A DNA stretch of 64,000 nucleotides from Rhodospirillaceae bacterium. GTDB lineage: Bacteria > Pseudomonadota > Alphaproteobacteria > Rhodospirillales > Rhodospirillaceae. The stretch covers positions 1 to 64,000 of the forward strand of contig JAQWRV010000030.1 in NCBI GenBank assembly GCA_029243545.1, written 5' to 3'. Below are positions 19,755 to 28,366 of the stretch, one piece after another. Made by a program: the position numbers and the translations under genes. Below the pieces are notes generated by a model. That model was not told the DNA's origin and did not search any database. It saw only the letters and a list, made by a program, of their open reading frames with translations. Positions within the stretch are counted from its first letter, which is position 1. Each line of letters begins with the position of its first letter.

Positions 19755-19784
19755 AAATGGGCTCCACTAGGAGCCCATTTTTTT
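19755..19784 (+). terminator. Rho-independent terminator after the TonB receptor
   Basis: A perfect 11-bp stem, AAATGGGCTCC / GGAGCCCATTT (19755-19765 with 19770-19780), has an ACTA loop and is followed by a T run to 19784. The complementary A run on the left may let it also serve the convergent MBL gene ending at 19813. Confidence 0.92.
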
Positions 19785-19812
19785 GCCTTAGCCTCTATGA
19801 AAGCCGCTACGC

Positions 19813-21681
19813 CTATTCGTTTCCTAAATAGGTCTTAAAGTCTGCATAGCTTACAGGCTCGCTGTCATGAGACCCTACCAGTGTTTTAAACGTTGCCCCA
19901 GTTGCATCAATTGCGGCGTTAAGTTCCAGAGCAGATTGTGACGCTTCACCTGTGAGCGGCATGTTCACACCCATCCTCAACAGTCGGGCCATGGCACCAA
20001 TATAAAGATCAGCGGAATACAAAATCTCCTGCTTCTCCAATCCGATAATAACCATGTCTGTGGTATGCCCGGAGACGACCGGGTAAATTTTCACCGGTCG
20101 CGCAGCATCTTCAATGACGTAAGGTTCATCAGCCGACACGGCAATGATGTTGGCCTTCACTGGGTTGCGATCAAGGGCATCGGGCATGATTGTCGCCTTA
20201 GTGCGCCCTAAAAGGTCTTCATAGAATTCGACGGCAGATTCATGGACGACAGCACTGGCACCCGCCGCCACATAAGGCCGCACACCGCCAGAATGATCAC
20301 TGTGATGATGAGACACGATTACATGCGTAATCGGTTTGCCGGGTATATTCTCCGCGACCCAGTCGACAATCGCTTCGCCCTTGAGGTCGAAGGATCCCGG
20401 CTCGACGACGACAACACCGCTCTCCAATTCGACGGCAAGTGTAAAGACAGCATCCGAAGGCATACCGCCTAAGAGATACACGCCGGCTGCAAGTTCCTCG
20501 GACTCTATTCTGGGGCGACCCAGAGCTTTTTCTGGCGACCCCGCGGAGGTAAAGGACCTCACCAACTGACTGACGCTTGCACCGCGTGCCGCTAGCATGT
20601 CGTCATGTTTATAGGTAACACCACCTGGTGCGATAAATGTCTCGTCATCAAACGTCGGATTGGCCGTGACCTTGGCGCGTGTGACTTCAAGATAGGGAAT
20701 CCCCGCAAGCGAAATCCGAATGTGAGACGGAAAATATACGCCACCGTGCGGCTGCCAGTCGGTGTAGGTTACCTCCAGCGGCACATCACCATAGGCCATG
20801 TCATGTTCCATGGTTGATAGCCGATCAATACGGCCTGTCTCCGTGTTCACATGGAGCGTGATCGGATGAATATCATCCTGTATTTCGATTTGATGATGAG
20901 CCCCGTTCAAAGCAACCGCATCTCGCCAGCGGCTTAGCCACTCATTATCGATTTCCAATTCATTGATCGAGAGGTCAAAGAAATCTTGTCCTTTCCAACG
21001 ATTGACCCAGGTATCGTTTGCTATGACGTTGCGTTTGCCGGTCGGCCGGTCACGCACAAATGTCACCGGAAACACTTCATTCTCAGTCAGCCTCCGGCCT
21101 GACGTGTGTGTGTGCTGTTCGTCGGACAAAGACGCTGACTCAGGGTTACTCAAAATTTCATTGAGAAGAATATGAGGGTTCAGCAACCGTTCTGATTTTC
21201 TCGCAACGGCCCAGCGATCCGATCGCATGACTCTAACGCCCGGCTCTCTTTGCAAATAGAAGTCGTCCAGACCGATCAGATAACCGGACTGACCGATGAC
21301 CAATTCAGTGACTTCCCGTGATCGCTCGTAATGATTGGTGTGGACGAAATCCAGACGAAACTGGTCGTCTTCAAAGTCATAAGACGCGACGGCTTCGGTT
21401 CTCGTCATGCGAAAGTGACCAATGCCGGGCTCCGGCCCTTGCCCCATCGCATAACGCTCTCTGAAGTCCTCTACATAAAGTGTATTGAGCCCCTCGAGCG
21501 CCGTGCGACCGCCCATACCATCAAGAGTCTTTTCCAAAATCGCAGCCAGATTCATGTCCTCCGGCGCTTGCGACATGGCGAACCCTGAACCTGCGGGAAA
21601 TCCAACCATCATGGACAACAAACCTGTCCAGACGACGGTGCGTGGCATGGCCCGGAGCAATTGAGGTGCAAAGCTTAACAT
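19813..21681 (-). CDS. Exported MBL-fold hydrolase with large N-terminal beta domain (copy 1)
   Basis: This 622-residue protein has a signal peptide (about 1-35) and two parts. The N-terminal part, about 40-370, begins LAAILEKTLDGMGGRTALEGLNTLYVE and is rich in beta strands. It resembles LolA-like or lipoprotein-carrier folds, though this is only resemblance. The MBL domain, about 398-620, has HHHSDH at 458-463, His539 in SGHT and Asp558 in SAD. That metal set is typical of alkyl-sulfatase- or lactonase-like periplasmic MBL enzymes. GGGAG precedes the ATG. It is divergent from FAD oxidase copy 1, with a LacI-type operator between them, and about half identical by eye to copy 2 at 24668. The substrate is unknown; hydrolysis of an ester, lactone or sulfate linkage is possible. 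Confidence 0.85.
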   Translation of the reverse strand: MLSFAPQLLRAMPRTVVWTGLLSMMVGFPAGSGFAMSQAPEDMNLAAILEKTLDGMGGRTALEGLNTLYVEDFRERYAMGQGPEPGIGHFRMTRTEAVASYDFEDDQFRLDFVHTNHYERSREVTELVIGQSGYLIGLDDFYLQREPGVRVMRSDRWAVARKSERLLNPHILLNEILSNPESASLSDEQHTHTSGRRLTENEVFPVTFVRDRPTGKRNVIANDTWVNRWKGQDFFDLSINELEIDNEWLSRWRDAVALNGAHHQIEIQDDIHPITLHVNTETGRIDRLSTMEHDMAYGDVPLEVTYTDWQPHGGVYFPSHIRISLAGIPYLEVTRAKVTANPTFDDETFIAPGGVTYKHDDMLAARGASVSQLVRSFTSAGSPEKALGRPRIESEELAAGVYLLGGMPSDAVFTLAVELESGVVVVEPGSFDLKGEAIVDWVAENIPGKPITHVIVSHHHSDHSGGVRPYVAAGASAVVHESAVEFYEDLLGRTKATIMPDALDRNPVKANIIAVSADEPYVIEDAARPVKIYPVVSGHTTDMVIIGLEKQEILYSADLYIGAMARLLRMGVNMPLTGEASQSALELNAAIDATGATFKTLVGSHDSEPVSYADFKTYLGNE

Positions 21682-21765
21682 TTTTCAGACTCCCTTTATC
21701 ATCTGGTCCAATTGGACCAATCTAATAATCAGCAAACTATAAAAATCATTTGGTTAATTCTATAC

Positions 21766-21779
21766 TGTAAGCGTATACA
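21766..21779. promoter_or_regulatory. LacI-type operator, FAD-oxidase/MBL unit 1 (primary site)
   Basis: TGTAAGCGTATACA is close to the best LacI-family palindrome. It is 147 nt from the FAD oxidase start and 84 nt from the MBL start, so it can control both divergent genes. The 147-nt distance to the FAD oxidase is identical in unit 2. Confidence 0.82.
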
Positions 21780-21876
21780 TAATTTATTTGGCTGTCTTGA
21801 TAATCATTATTATATAAATAAAACAACATGTTGTTATTTAATTGGATGGAATAGAGAGCTACTTATATGATAAATA

Positions 21877-21890
21877 TGTATCCGATATCA
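21877..21890. promoter_or_regulatory. Second LacI-type site, FAD-oxidase unit 1
   Basis: TGTATCCGATATCA keeps the TGTAT.CG.T..CA frame of the primary site. It lies 36 nt before the FAD oxidase ATG and is centred 111 bp from the primary site. Equivalent sites occur at the same distance in the other two FAD oxidase promoters, and the surrounding ATGATAA.TATGTATCCGATA block is shared with unit 2. Confidence 0.6.
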
Positions 21891-21926
21891 TAAGCATTTC
21901 AGACCGCTCAGAACGAAGGATTTGGC

Positions 21927-23417
21927 ATGGGAAAATCGCAGATGAAACGGCGTGATGTTTTGATGACATCACTAGGGGCGGCTGCGTTAGCATCTATTCC
22001 AGGTAAGGAAGCCTTTGCATCAGACCTGGCAGCCGTGACACGAACGGGGGAGGAAACCACACTCACCCGACCTGAGCTTAAAGAATTTGCCGACAGCCTA
22101 ACCTATGCACTCCTAAGTCCCGGCACACCGCGATACGATTCAGCCCGCAAAGTGTGGAACGGCATATGGGATAGCAGGCGCCCGGCACTCATCGCCCAAT
22201 GCGCCGATAGTGATGATGTGGTCAGCGCCGTAAATTTTGCCCGCACCCATGATCTCTTGGTCGCCGTACGCGGTGGCGGCCACTCCATATCAGGAATGTC
22301 TGTGTGTGATGGCGGTTTGGTCATCGACCTTTCCCCCATGCGCACGGTGCTCACGGACCTTGCCACTAAGACCGTCCGTGTCGGCGCTGGTGCGCTGTTG
22401 AGCGACCTGGATCGCGAGACACAAAACTACGGTCTTGTCGTGCCTGCCGGAGTGGTTTCGCACACTGGGGTCGCCGGGCTCACCCTCGGCGGCGGTATTG
22501 GCCGGCTCATGCGCATGTACGGCCTCACCATTGATAGCCTTCTTGCGGTCGATATCGTCACGGCTGATGGCCAATTGCGACGGGCCAGTAAAGATGAAAA
22601 CCAGGACTTGTTCTGGGGCGTACGTGGTGGGGGTGGCAACTTCGGTGTGGTCACAGCATTTGAGTATCAGGCGCATACATTTGGCCCCACATATATTGGC
22701 GGCGGCATTCTGTATTCCATGGAACATGCCAAGGACGCCTTAGATTTTAGCTTTGAGTTTTCGGAAAACGCACCGGATGAACTTGGCGTGAATGCTGGCA
22801 TGACGGTCATGGAAGATGGCACGGCAGCGGCCATCATCGGGATTACCTATGTGGGCGATGAATCGAAGGCAGAACGCGCGCTTCAGCCGCTACGTAAGTT
22901 TGGACGAGAACTCCGTGATGTCACGCGCAAAGCAAATTACGTCAATGAACAAAGCGGCCGCGATGCGGCTAATTCTCACGGCCGCCTTTACTACATCAAA
23001 GGCCGCCATATGAACGACTATGACCCAAAAATGCTTGATGTGCTGTTTGAGCGCTGGAAGCCGGCGCCTGGACGCTACACAACAATGCGCATTGTCCGTT
23101 TTGGCGGTGCCGTCAGTCAGATAGATAACGATGCAACGGCTTGGCCTCATCGCCACGCCATGTGGGACATCGAAGTAGGCGGCCATTGGACAGACCCAGA
23201 CCAATCAGAAGAGTACGTTCAGTGGGGCCGCGATTACTGGGATGCGTTGGAGCCATACACGTCGAGGGAATTGTATCTCAACGAATTGATGGACGAAGAA
23301 CAAGATCAGGTGACCGAGTCCTATGGCAATAATTACAAAAGGCTTGTTGAGTTGAAAAACAAGTATGACCCGACAAATTTGTTCAGATTAAACGCCAATA
23401 TTGAACCGACTGTTTAA
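21927..23417 (+). CDS. Tat-exported FAD-linked oxidase, BBE/6-HDNO type (copy 1)
   Basis: This 496-residue protein starts with a twin-arginine-like signal (KRRDVLMTSLGAAALAS). The FAD_binding_4 domain follows, about 85-265. RGGGHS supplies His119 for covalent 8-alpha attachment of FAD, and VSHTGVAGLTLGGGIGRL at 177-194 is the phosphate-binding segment. That segment has Thr where bicovalent family members have Cys, so single attachment is expected. The BBE C-terminal motif KYDPTNLFRLNANI closes the protein. Such enzymes oxidise alcohols, amines or phenolic compounds and reduce O2 or another acceptor. It is one of three paralogues in this window, all 496 residues with aligned starts. It is divergent from an MBL hydrolase and convergent with the CpcT-like gene (8 nt between stops). 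Confidence 0.9.
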   Translation: MGKSQMKRRDVLMTSLGAAALASIPGKEAFASDLAAVTRTGEETTLTRPELKEFADSLTYALLSPGTPRYDSARKVWNGIWDSRRPALIAQCADSDDVVSAVNFARTHDLLVAVRGGGHSISGMSVCDGGLVIDLSPMRTVLTDLATKTVRVGAGALLSDLDRETQNYGLVVPAGVVSHTGVAGLTLGGGIGRLMRMYGLTIDSLLAVDIVTADGQLRRASKDENQDLFWGVRGGGGNFGVVTAFEYQAHTFGPTYIGGGILYSMEHAKDALDFSFEFSENAPDELGVNAGMTVMEDGTAAAIIGITYVGDESKAERALQPLRKFGRELRDVTRKANYVNEQSGRDAANSHGRLYYIKGRHMNDYDPKMLDVLFERWKPAPGRYTTMRIVRFGGAVSQIDNDATAWPHRHAMWDIEVGGHWTDPDQSEEYVQWGRDYWDALEPYTSRELYLNELMDEEQDQVTESYGNNYKRLVELKNKYDPTNLFRLNANIEPTV

Positions 23418-23425
23418 TCCAAGCC

Positions 23426-24652
23426 CTACTTCACGCGCGGAAAACGAACGGGCACGGACGAGCCGAAGATAAATTTACCGTCCGGTGCGTAGCTGTGTTC
23501 CCACAAATGCATGGACTCTCCATCCAGCAGGAAAACGAACGATACATGGCGCCACACCTGTAGGCGTTCATTAAACCGGTGGCAGATCGTGCGATCAGAC
23601 ACACCGGTCAAAACACCGCTAGCGGTCGACCAAATCAGCTCGCAGCCCGATACCAGAGGCTGAAGGTCTTCAGGTTTTAATCCATTTAGTTTGGACGGGT
23701 CCGCATAGGCGCCCTCGTAGATCGCCCCGTCGCTGAACTCATAGGACTCCATGACATTAGCAACACGGTCCGAATCATCGTCGAATACATTTAATCGTTG
23801 TCTAATCACTGCGCCGTCAGGACCACCACGCCGAAACTCCATATATTGCGCATTGCCATCAAAAGCAGGGAGGTCAACAACCCTTACGTTTGTGTACATG
23901 TTGCCTATAATATTAGTTTGAGGTGTCACTGTTGGGTCATGCGGGCGATTTCTAAAAGCGCCTTCAAACGTAGAGAGAATATTGTCCAGTTCCGCGTCTA
24001 AATCCCGTTTCGGCAATCGTCGATGGTTATGCGCAGTTTTGGTACCAAACAGAAAACGGTCTGATGCGTCAAAGCCTTGTTCAAACAAAGTGTAAGCATC
24101 ACCAGACACCCGGTAGACCATGTCAACGAACACGTTGCCGTGATCATTACGGCTGACAATCTCACAGCGCTGCCGCTTAACCGACCCTACAAAGGTGCCG
24201 TTTTCTTCTGTCCAGCGAATGCGGCAGCCTTCGGGAAAGTTGTGCATCTTGTCGGGTGATAGGCCGACAAGACGTCCCGGCACAGCATCTGAACGCGCAT
24301 ACTTTGCGCCATCGAAAAAGTCATACGCCGTCGTGACAACACTCTCGCTGTCCTGTTCGAACGCCATGATACGCTGCCGGGTGATTGACCCTTCCGGTCC
24401 GCCATAACGTTGTTCCACGTAAACGACGTCGTTGCCAAATCCCGCATGTTCGACGCGGCGCACGAAGGTGTGCATGGTGAGCAAATCATCATCAGGCCGG
24501 CCGACCTCCGCCCCCGGAACCGAACCGGAATACTCGCCTTCAAAACGCTCAATAATATCGCCAATTGTTGCCGCTTCAACGAAGCTGGAAAAGCCAACAC
24601 TGAGTCCACCGGCAAGAGCATACGCGAACTGGAAACAGCGAAACTTACCCAT
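23426..24652 (-). CDS. Exported protein with two CpcT/CpeT-like domains
   Basis: A signal peptide (about 1-28, ending VEAA) is followed by two copies of one module, about 30-212 and 222-405. Each has FEG-Y/F start, YVEQ or YMEF with a GGP-G loop, R-QR, a D-G-A-Y patch, P--L-GL, a C-I/L-W turn and a closing F-FG block. This order matches the CpcT/CpeT bilin lyase family as I know it from cyanobacteria, especially RQRL, DPSKLNGLKPEDLQPL, SGCELIW and DGKFIFGS. No phycobiliprotein gene is present, so a bilin-lyase role is unlikely; the fold may bind another hydrophobic ligand. It lies 15 nt behind MBL copy 2 on the same strand, hence probably cotranscribed and LacI-controlled. Family call moderate, function unknown. 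Confidence 0.7.
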   Translation of the reverse strand: MGKFRCFQFAYALAGGLSVGFSSFVEAATIGDIIERFEGEYSGSVPGAEVGRPDDDLLTMHTFVRRVEHAGFGNDVVYVEQRYGGPEGSITRQRIMAFEQDSESVVTTAYDFFDGAKYARSDAVPGRLVGLSPDKMHNFPEGCRIRWTEENGTFVGSVKRQRCEIVSRNDHGNVFVDMVYRVSGDAYTLFEQGFDASDRFLFGTKTAHNHRRLPKRDLDAELDNILSTFEGAFRNRPHDPTVTPQTNIIGNMYTNVRVVDLPAFDGNAQYMEFRRGGPDGAVIRQRLNVFDDDSDRVANVMESYEFSDGAIYEGAYADPSKLNGLKPEDLQPLVSGCELIWSTASGVLTGVSDRTICHRFNERLQVWRHVSFVFLLDGESMHLWEHSYAPDGKFIFGSSVPVRFPRVK

Positions 24653-24667
24653 GGTCTGCCCTATCTA

Positions 24668-26530
24668 TTATTCGCGTGCATCCAAGTACGCTCTGAATTC
24701 GGCGTACGAAACCGTATCCTTGTCGTGAGCACCGATCATAACCGGCACATCAAGATTATAATTGCCTATAGCTTTCGCAAGCGAAACTGCCGCATGAAAC
24801 GGGGTTCGCGTATCCGGTGTGCCTGGCGGTCGGTCCAATCCCGCTCTCAACATGCGGGCGATGGCGCTGACATAAAAGTCAGATGAATAAAGAATCCCCT
24901 GATTCTCCAGGACCGCTAAGATCATGTCTGACGTATGGGCTATGTCGACGGGGTAAAACACGATGGGCCGCACGGCATCATCTATGCGATAGGTCCCATC
25001 TGCGGGAATCGAAATGATCTCTACATCAGCGGGCGCCCTATCAAGGGCATCAGGCGCAATTCGTGACCTAGGCCGGTTGACCTGCGCTCTATAGAAGTCC
25101 GTGCCTTCTTCATGAACCACCAGCGCAGCACCTGCTGCCACGTAGGGGCGCAGTCCGCCGGAATGATCATTATGAAAATGGGATATCATCAGGTGCGTGA
25201 TCGGTTTGCCCGGAAAACGTTGATCAATCCAATTAATGATTTCCTCGCCTTTGAGATCATTCATCCCCGGTTCAATGACAACGATGCCGTTCTCTTGCTC
25301 AACAACCATTGTGTATACGGCGTCAATCGGAGCGGCGTAAACCAGGTAAACACCGGTGTCGATTTCGACAGAGCCGATGGTGGGGCGGCCAACACCGGCA
25401 AAACCGAAGGCCAACATGGATTGACTGACGAGCCGGCCGCGTGCCGCGACCTCTAAATCAGGTTCATACGCTTTGTCTTCGGACACACTAAAGTAAGCTT
25501 CGTCTATTTTCGGATTTACCGTCGCGCTAGAACGGGTCTCCTCTAGGCGTGGCGCGCCGCCGTAGGACAGCTTGACCTGTGTCGGTAAAACGATGTCGCC
25601 AAAAGTTTGGTAATTCTGAAACGTGACCCAAACCGGAATGTCCCCATAGATGACGTCCCACTGCAGAGTTTGCAGTTTACTAATACGGCCGTTCACACGA
25701 TCAACATAAAGCGTGATCGGATTGTCATCACCGTCCAGCCGCAATTGGACATGGGTTGACGGATTAACTTCGCTGCCGTCATGCCATCGATTGAGCCACT
25801 CTTCGTCGGTTTCATACGCTGTGACCGACACATCATAGTATTGGGTGCCTTGTAAGCGCTCGAGCCAGGCTGCATTGCCAATCAGTGTGCGCTTACCGCT
25901 CTGCCGTTCGCGGGCGACCGTTATGGGAAGGATTTCGTCCTCCGCAAATAGTCTGCCCTCAGATTCATTTTGCCCCGCATCCATGAGCGTTGCCGATAAA
26001 CTGCCGTTGAGGACGTCTTTCAGCAGAATATGAGGATTGAGCAACCGCTCCGTTTTCATTGTGGACGAAGCAACGTCCGAACTCATCGCATTCACATTGT
26101 CGAGGAGAGCACCAATGGGATCTGCAGTGCCAATGGTAAAGCCAACGTCACCATCTAACAGTTCCGTCCGAAACATCTGTTCGCCGCCGATGATGTCGAT
26201 CACCACATCTGAGCGCCAACGGTTACCTGTAATATCATGGGTGATACGCGATTTGATCGCCTGGACGCTCATGATGCCAGAGCCGGGTTCGAGCCCCTGC
26301 CCCTTGATGAACGACTTTCGGTCCGTTTCCAGGGTTATCGCATTAAGGTCGGCAATGAGGTCGCGCCCGCCCAACCCTTTGAGGGCCAGGTCGAGGACGT
26401 CTGCGGTTTGTAGTTGGCTTGGGGCGTCTGACATTGCGCGGCCTGAGCTGCTGGAGAGCGCCCACAGCACCATTGATAATCCAACCATGAGGACCGTGCG
26501 CGGCATAACTTGAACGAAATAACTTAACAT
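24668..26530 (-). CDS. Exported MBL-fold hydrolase with large N-terminal beta domain (copy 2)
   Basis: This 620-residue paralogue of the gene at 19813 has the same order. A signal peptide (about 1-32) leads to the beta-rich domain beginning DVLDLALKGLGGRDLIADLNAI, and then to the MBL domain with HFHNDH at 451-456, an AHTSD segment and SSDFYV supplying the later metal ligands. Shared landmarks with copy 1 include ERLLNPHILL, SGKR/TGKR before an A-W/TW turn, and PDALDR. GGGGAG precedes the ATG. It is divergent from FAD oxidase copy 2 with an operator between, and the CpcT-like gene follows in the same transcript. As with copy 1, the hydrolysed bond is unknown. Confidence 0.85.
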   Translation of the reverse strand: MLSYFVQVMPRTVLMVGLSMVLWALSSSSGRAMSDAPSQLQTADVLDLALKGLGGRDLIADLNAITLETDRKSFIKGQGLEPGSGIMSVQAIKSRITHDITGNRWRSDVVIDIIGGEQMFRTELLDGDVGFTIGTADPIGALLDNVNAMSSDVASSTMKTERLLNPHILLKDVLNGSLSATLMDAGQNESEGRLFAEDEILPITVARERQSGKRTLIGNAAWLERLQGTQYYDVSVTAYETDEEWLNRWHDGSEVNPSTHVQLRLDGDDNPITLYVDRVNGRISKLQTLQWDVIYGDIPVWVTFQNYQTFGDIVLPTQVKLSYGGAPRLEETRSSATVNPKIDEAYFSVSEDKAYEPDLEVAARGRLVSQSMLAFGFAGVGRPTIGSVEIDTGVYLVYAAPIDAVYTMVVEQENGIVVIEPGMNDLKGEEIINWIDQRFPGKPITHLMISHFHNDHSGGLRPYVAAGAALVVHEEGTDFYRAQVNRPRSRIAPDALDRAPADVEIISIPADGTYRIDDAVRPIVFYPVDIAHTSDMILAVLENQGILYSSDFYVSAIARMLRAGLDRPPGTPDTRTPFHAAVSLAKAIGNYNLDVPVMIGAHDKDTVSYAEFRAYLDARE

Positions 26531-26667
26531 GGATCAGACTCCCCTTATCACCTGCCGCAATTGAACCCCACATTGAGGTCTGAGTCGAAGCAGTGGCCTG
26601 AACGACAATATTATGCGCAACAAGATTCGGCGCAGACCCATAAAAGTTAATCAACCGCACCTAGCTA

Positions 26668-26681
26668 TGCAAGCGTATACA
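26668..26681. promoter_or_regulatory. LacI-type operator, FAD-oxidase/MBL unit 2 (primary site)
   Basis: TGCAAGCGTATACA lies 147 nt before the FAD oxidase ATG (the same distance as in unit 1) and 137 nt from the divergent MBL start. It is identical, in the opposite orientation, to the site before the TonB receptor. Confidence 0.82.
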
Positions 26682-26777
26682 AGAATGGAATGGGCTAATT
26701 GAAAACCTTTATATTCTATTTAATACAATGGCTTATTACTTATTCCACTGAATATTTAATACGCTTTATGATAACTA

Positions 26778-26791
26778 TGTATCCGATAACA
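26778..26791. promoter_or_regulatory. Second LacI-type site, FAD-oxidase unit 2
   Basis: TGTATCCGATAACA differs from the unit 1 second site at one base. It is centred 110 bp from the primary site and ends 37 nt before the FAD oxidase ATG. Confidence 0.6.
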
Positions 26792-26828
26792 TGACCTACT
26801 GAAGTCGATCGACGCAAAGGATAAGACG

Positions 26829-28319
26829 ATGAGAAAATCAGAGATGAACCGGCGCGATGCTTTGATGTCATCCTTAGGCGCTGCGGCGATTGCATCCATC
26901 CCTGCGAAAGAGGCCTTCGCGTCCGACCTTGCCGCAGTGACGCGAACAGGTGGGGAAACCACCCTCACCCGTGCTGAAATTAAAGAATTCGCCGACAGCC
27001 TTACCTTCGCGCTCCTGCGGCCCGGTACGCCACGCTATGACTCTGCACGCAAAGTGTGGAACGGCATCTGGGACAACAGACGCCCGGCGCTCATCGCCCA
27101 ATGCGCTGATGCCAATGACGTTGTCAGCGCCGTCAATTTTGCCCGCACCCATGATCTTCTGGTTGCTGTCCGCGGCGGCGGCCACTCCATTTCCGGTATG
27201 TCCATCTGCGATGGCGGATTGGTGATCGATCTCTCTCCCATGCGCTCCGTGTTAACCGACCTGCCAACAAAGACGGTCCGGGTCGGACCTGGGGCACTGC
27301 TCGGCGACCTCGACCGTGAGACCCAAGCCTATGGCCTGGTTGTCCCCGCGGGTGTGGTGTCGCACACCGGTGTTGCTGGACTAACCCTCGGCGGTGGCAT
27401 CGGCAGCTTGATGCGCAAATTTGGCCTCACCATCGATAACCTTCTGTCCGTTGATATCGTCACCGCCGACGGTCAGATGCGCCACGCCAGTAAAGACGAA
27501 AACCAGGACTTGTTCTGGGGCGTGCGTGGCGGTGGCGGTAACTTCGGTGTCGTCACGTCCTTCGAATATCAAGCGCATACCTTTGGCCCGACATTTATAG
27601 GCGGCGGCTGTCTCTATCCCATGGACCAGGCAAAAGACGCCTTAGAGTATAGCTTCGAGTACTCGCTCAACGCACCGGATGAACTGAATATCGTTTCAGG
27701 CATGACAATAACGGAAGATGGCGAAAGCGCGGCCTACGTCGGCGTTACCTACGCCGGAGACATGGCCGCGGCAGAGCGTGTCATCCAGCCGCTGATTGAT
27801 TTTGGCAAGCCAACCCTGCAAGCGGTTCAACCCAGTAATTTTGTCGAGCAACAGAGTTCTGCTGACAGCCGAAATTCACATGGGCGTCACTATTACATCA
27901 AAGGCCGGCATATAAACGACTTTGATCCGCAGGTGCTTGATGTGTTGCTAGAACGCTGGGAGGCAGCGCCTGATCGCTTCACAACGATGCGATTTGTTCG
28001 CTTTGGAGGTGCGATCGGTCGGGTTGAAAACGACGCCACAGCATGGCCCCATCGCCATGCCATGTGGGACATGGAAGTTGGCGGTCACTGGACAAACCCA
28101 GATCTCTCCGAGGAATACGTCCAGTGGGGCCGCGACTATTGGGATGCCTTAGAGCCATACACGGCGAAGGAATTTTACGTCAATGAACTGATGGACGAAG
28201 AGCAGGATCAGGTCAGCGAGTCCTATGGGAAAAACTATCGCAGGCTTGTTGAACTCAAAAACAAGTACGATCCCACAAACCTGTTCCGCCTCAACGCCAA
28301 CATCGAACCGACCGTTTAA
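26829..28319 (+). CDS. Tat-exported FAD-linked oxidase, BBE/6-HDNO type (copy 2)
   Basis: At 496 residues it is very close to copy 1; long stretches such as EAFASDLAAVTRTG and KDENQDLFWGVRGGGGNFG are identical. The Tat-like signal (NRRDALMSSLGAAA), His119 in RGGGHS and the KYDPTNLFRLNANIEPTV end are all kept. The most visible differences are at about residues 268-340, the part of this family that lines the substrate pocket. The copies may therefore differ in substrate. AAAGGA precedes the ATG. It is divergent from MBL copy 2 and convergent with the cytochrome c fusion gene. The role is oxidation of the regulon's substrate in the periplasm (inference). Confidence 0.9.
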   Translation: MRKSEMNRRDALMSSLGAAAIASIPAKEAFASDLAAVTRTGGETTLTRAEIKEFADSLTFALLRPGTPRYDSARKVWNGIWDNRRPALIAQCADANDVVSAVNFARTHDLLVAVRGGGHSISGMSICDGGLVIDLSPMRSVLTDLPTKTVRVGPGALLGDLDRETQAYGLVVPAGVVSHTGVAGLTLGGGIGSLMRKFGLTIDNLLSVDIVTADGQMRHASKDENQDLFWGVRGGGGNFGVVTSFEYQAHTFGPTFIGGGCLYPMDQAKDALEYSFEYSLNAPDELNIVSGMTITEDGESAAYVGVTYAGDMAAAERVIQPLIDFGKPTLQAVQPSNFVEQQSSADSRNSHGRHYYIKGRHINDFDPQVLDVLLERWEAAPDRFTTMRFVRFGGAIGRVENDATAWPHRHAMWDMEVGGHWTNPDLSEEYVQWGRDYWDALEPYTAKEFYVNELMDEEQDQVSESYGKNYRRLVELKNKYDPTNLFRLNANIEPTV

Positions 28320-28366
28320 GCCCGCGGGTTTAACTGAAAAGGTCTGACAGCACTTTTTCCTTGCAT

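Noticed and set aside
21927-23417. Bicovalent FAD attachment through Cys127
   Set aside because: Cys127 is close after His119 and not at the second attachment position. The equivalent position in SHTGVAGL is Thr, so single His attachment is expected.
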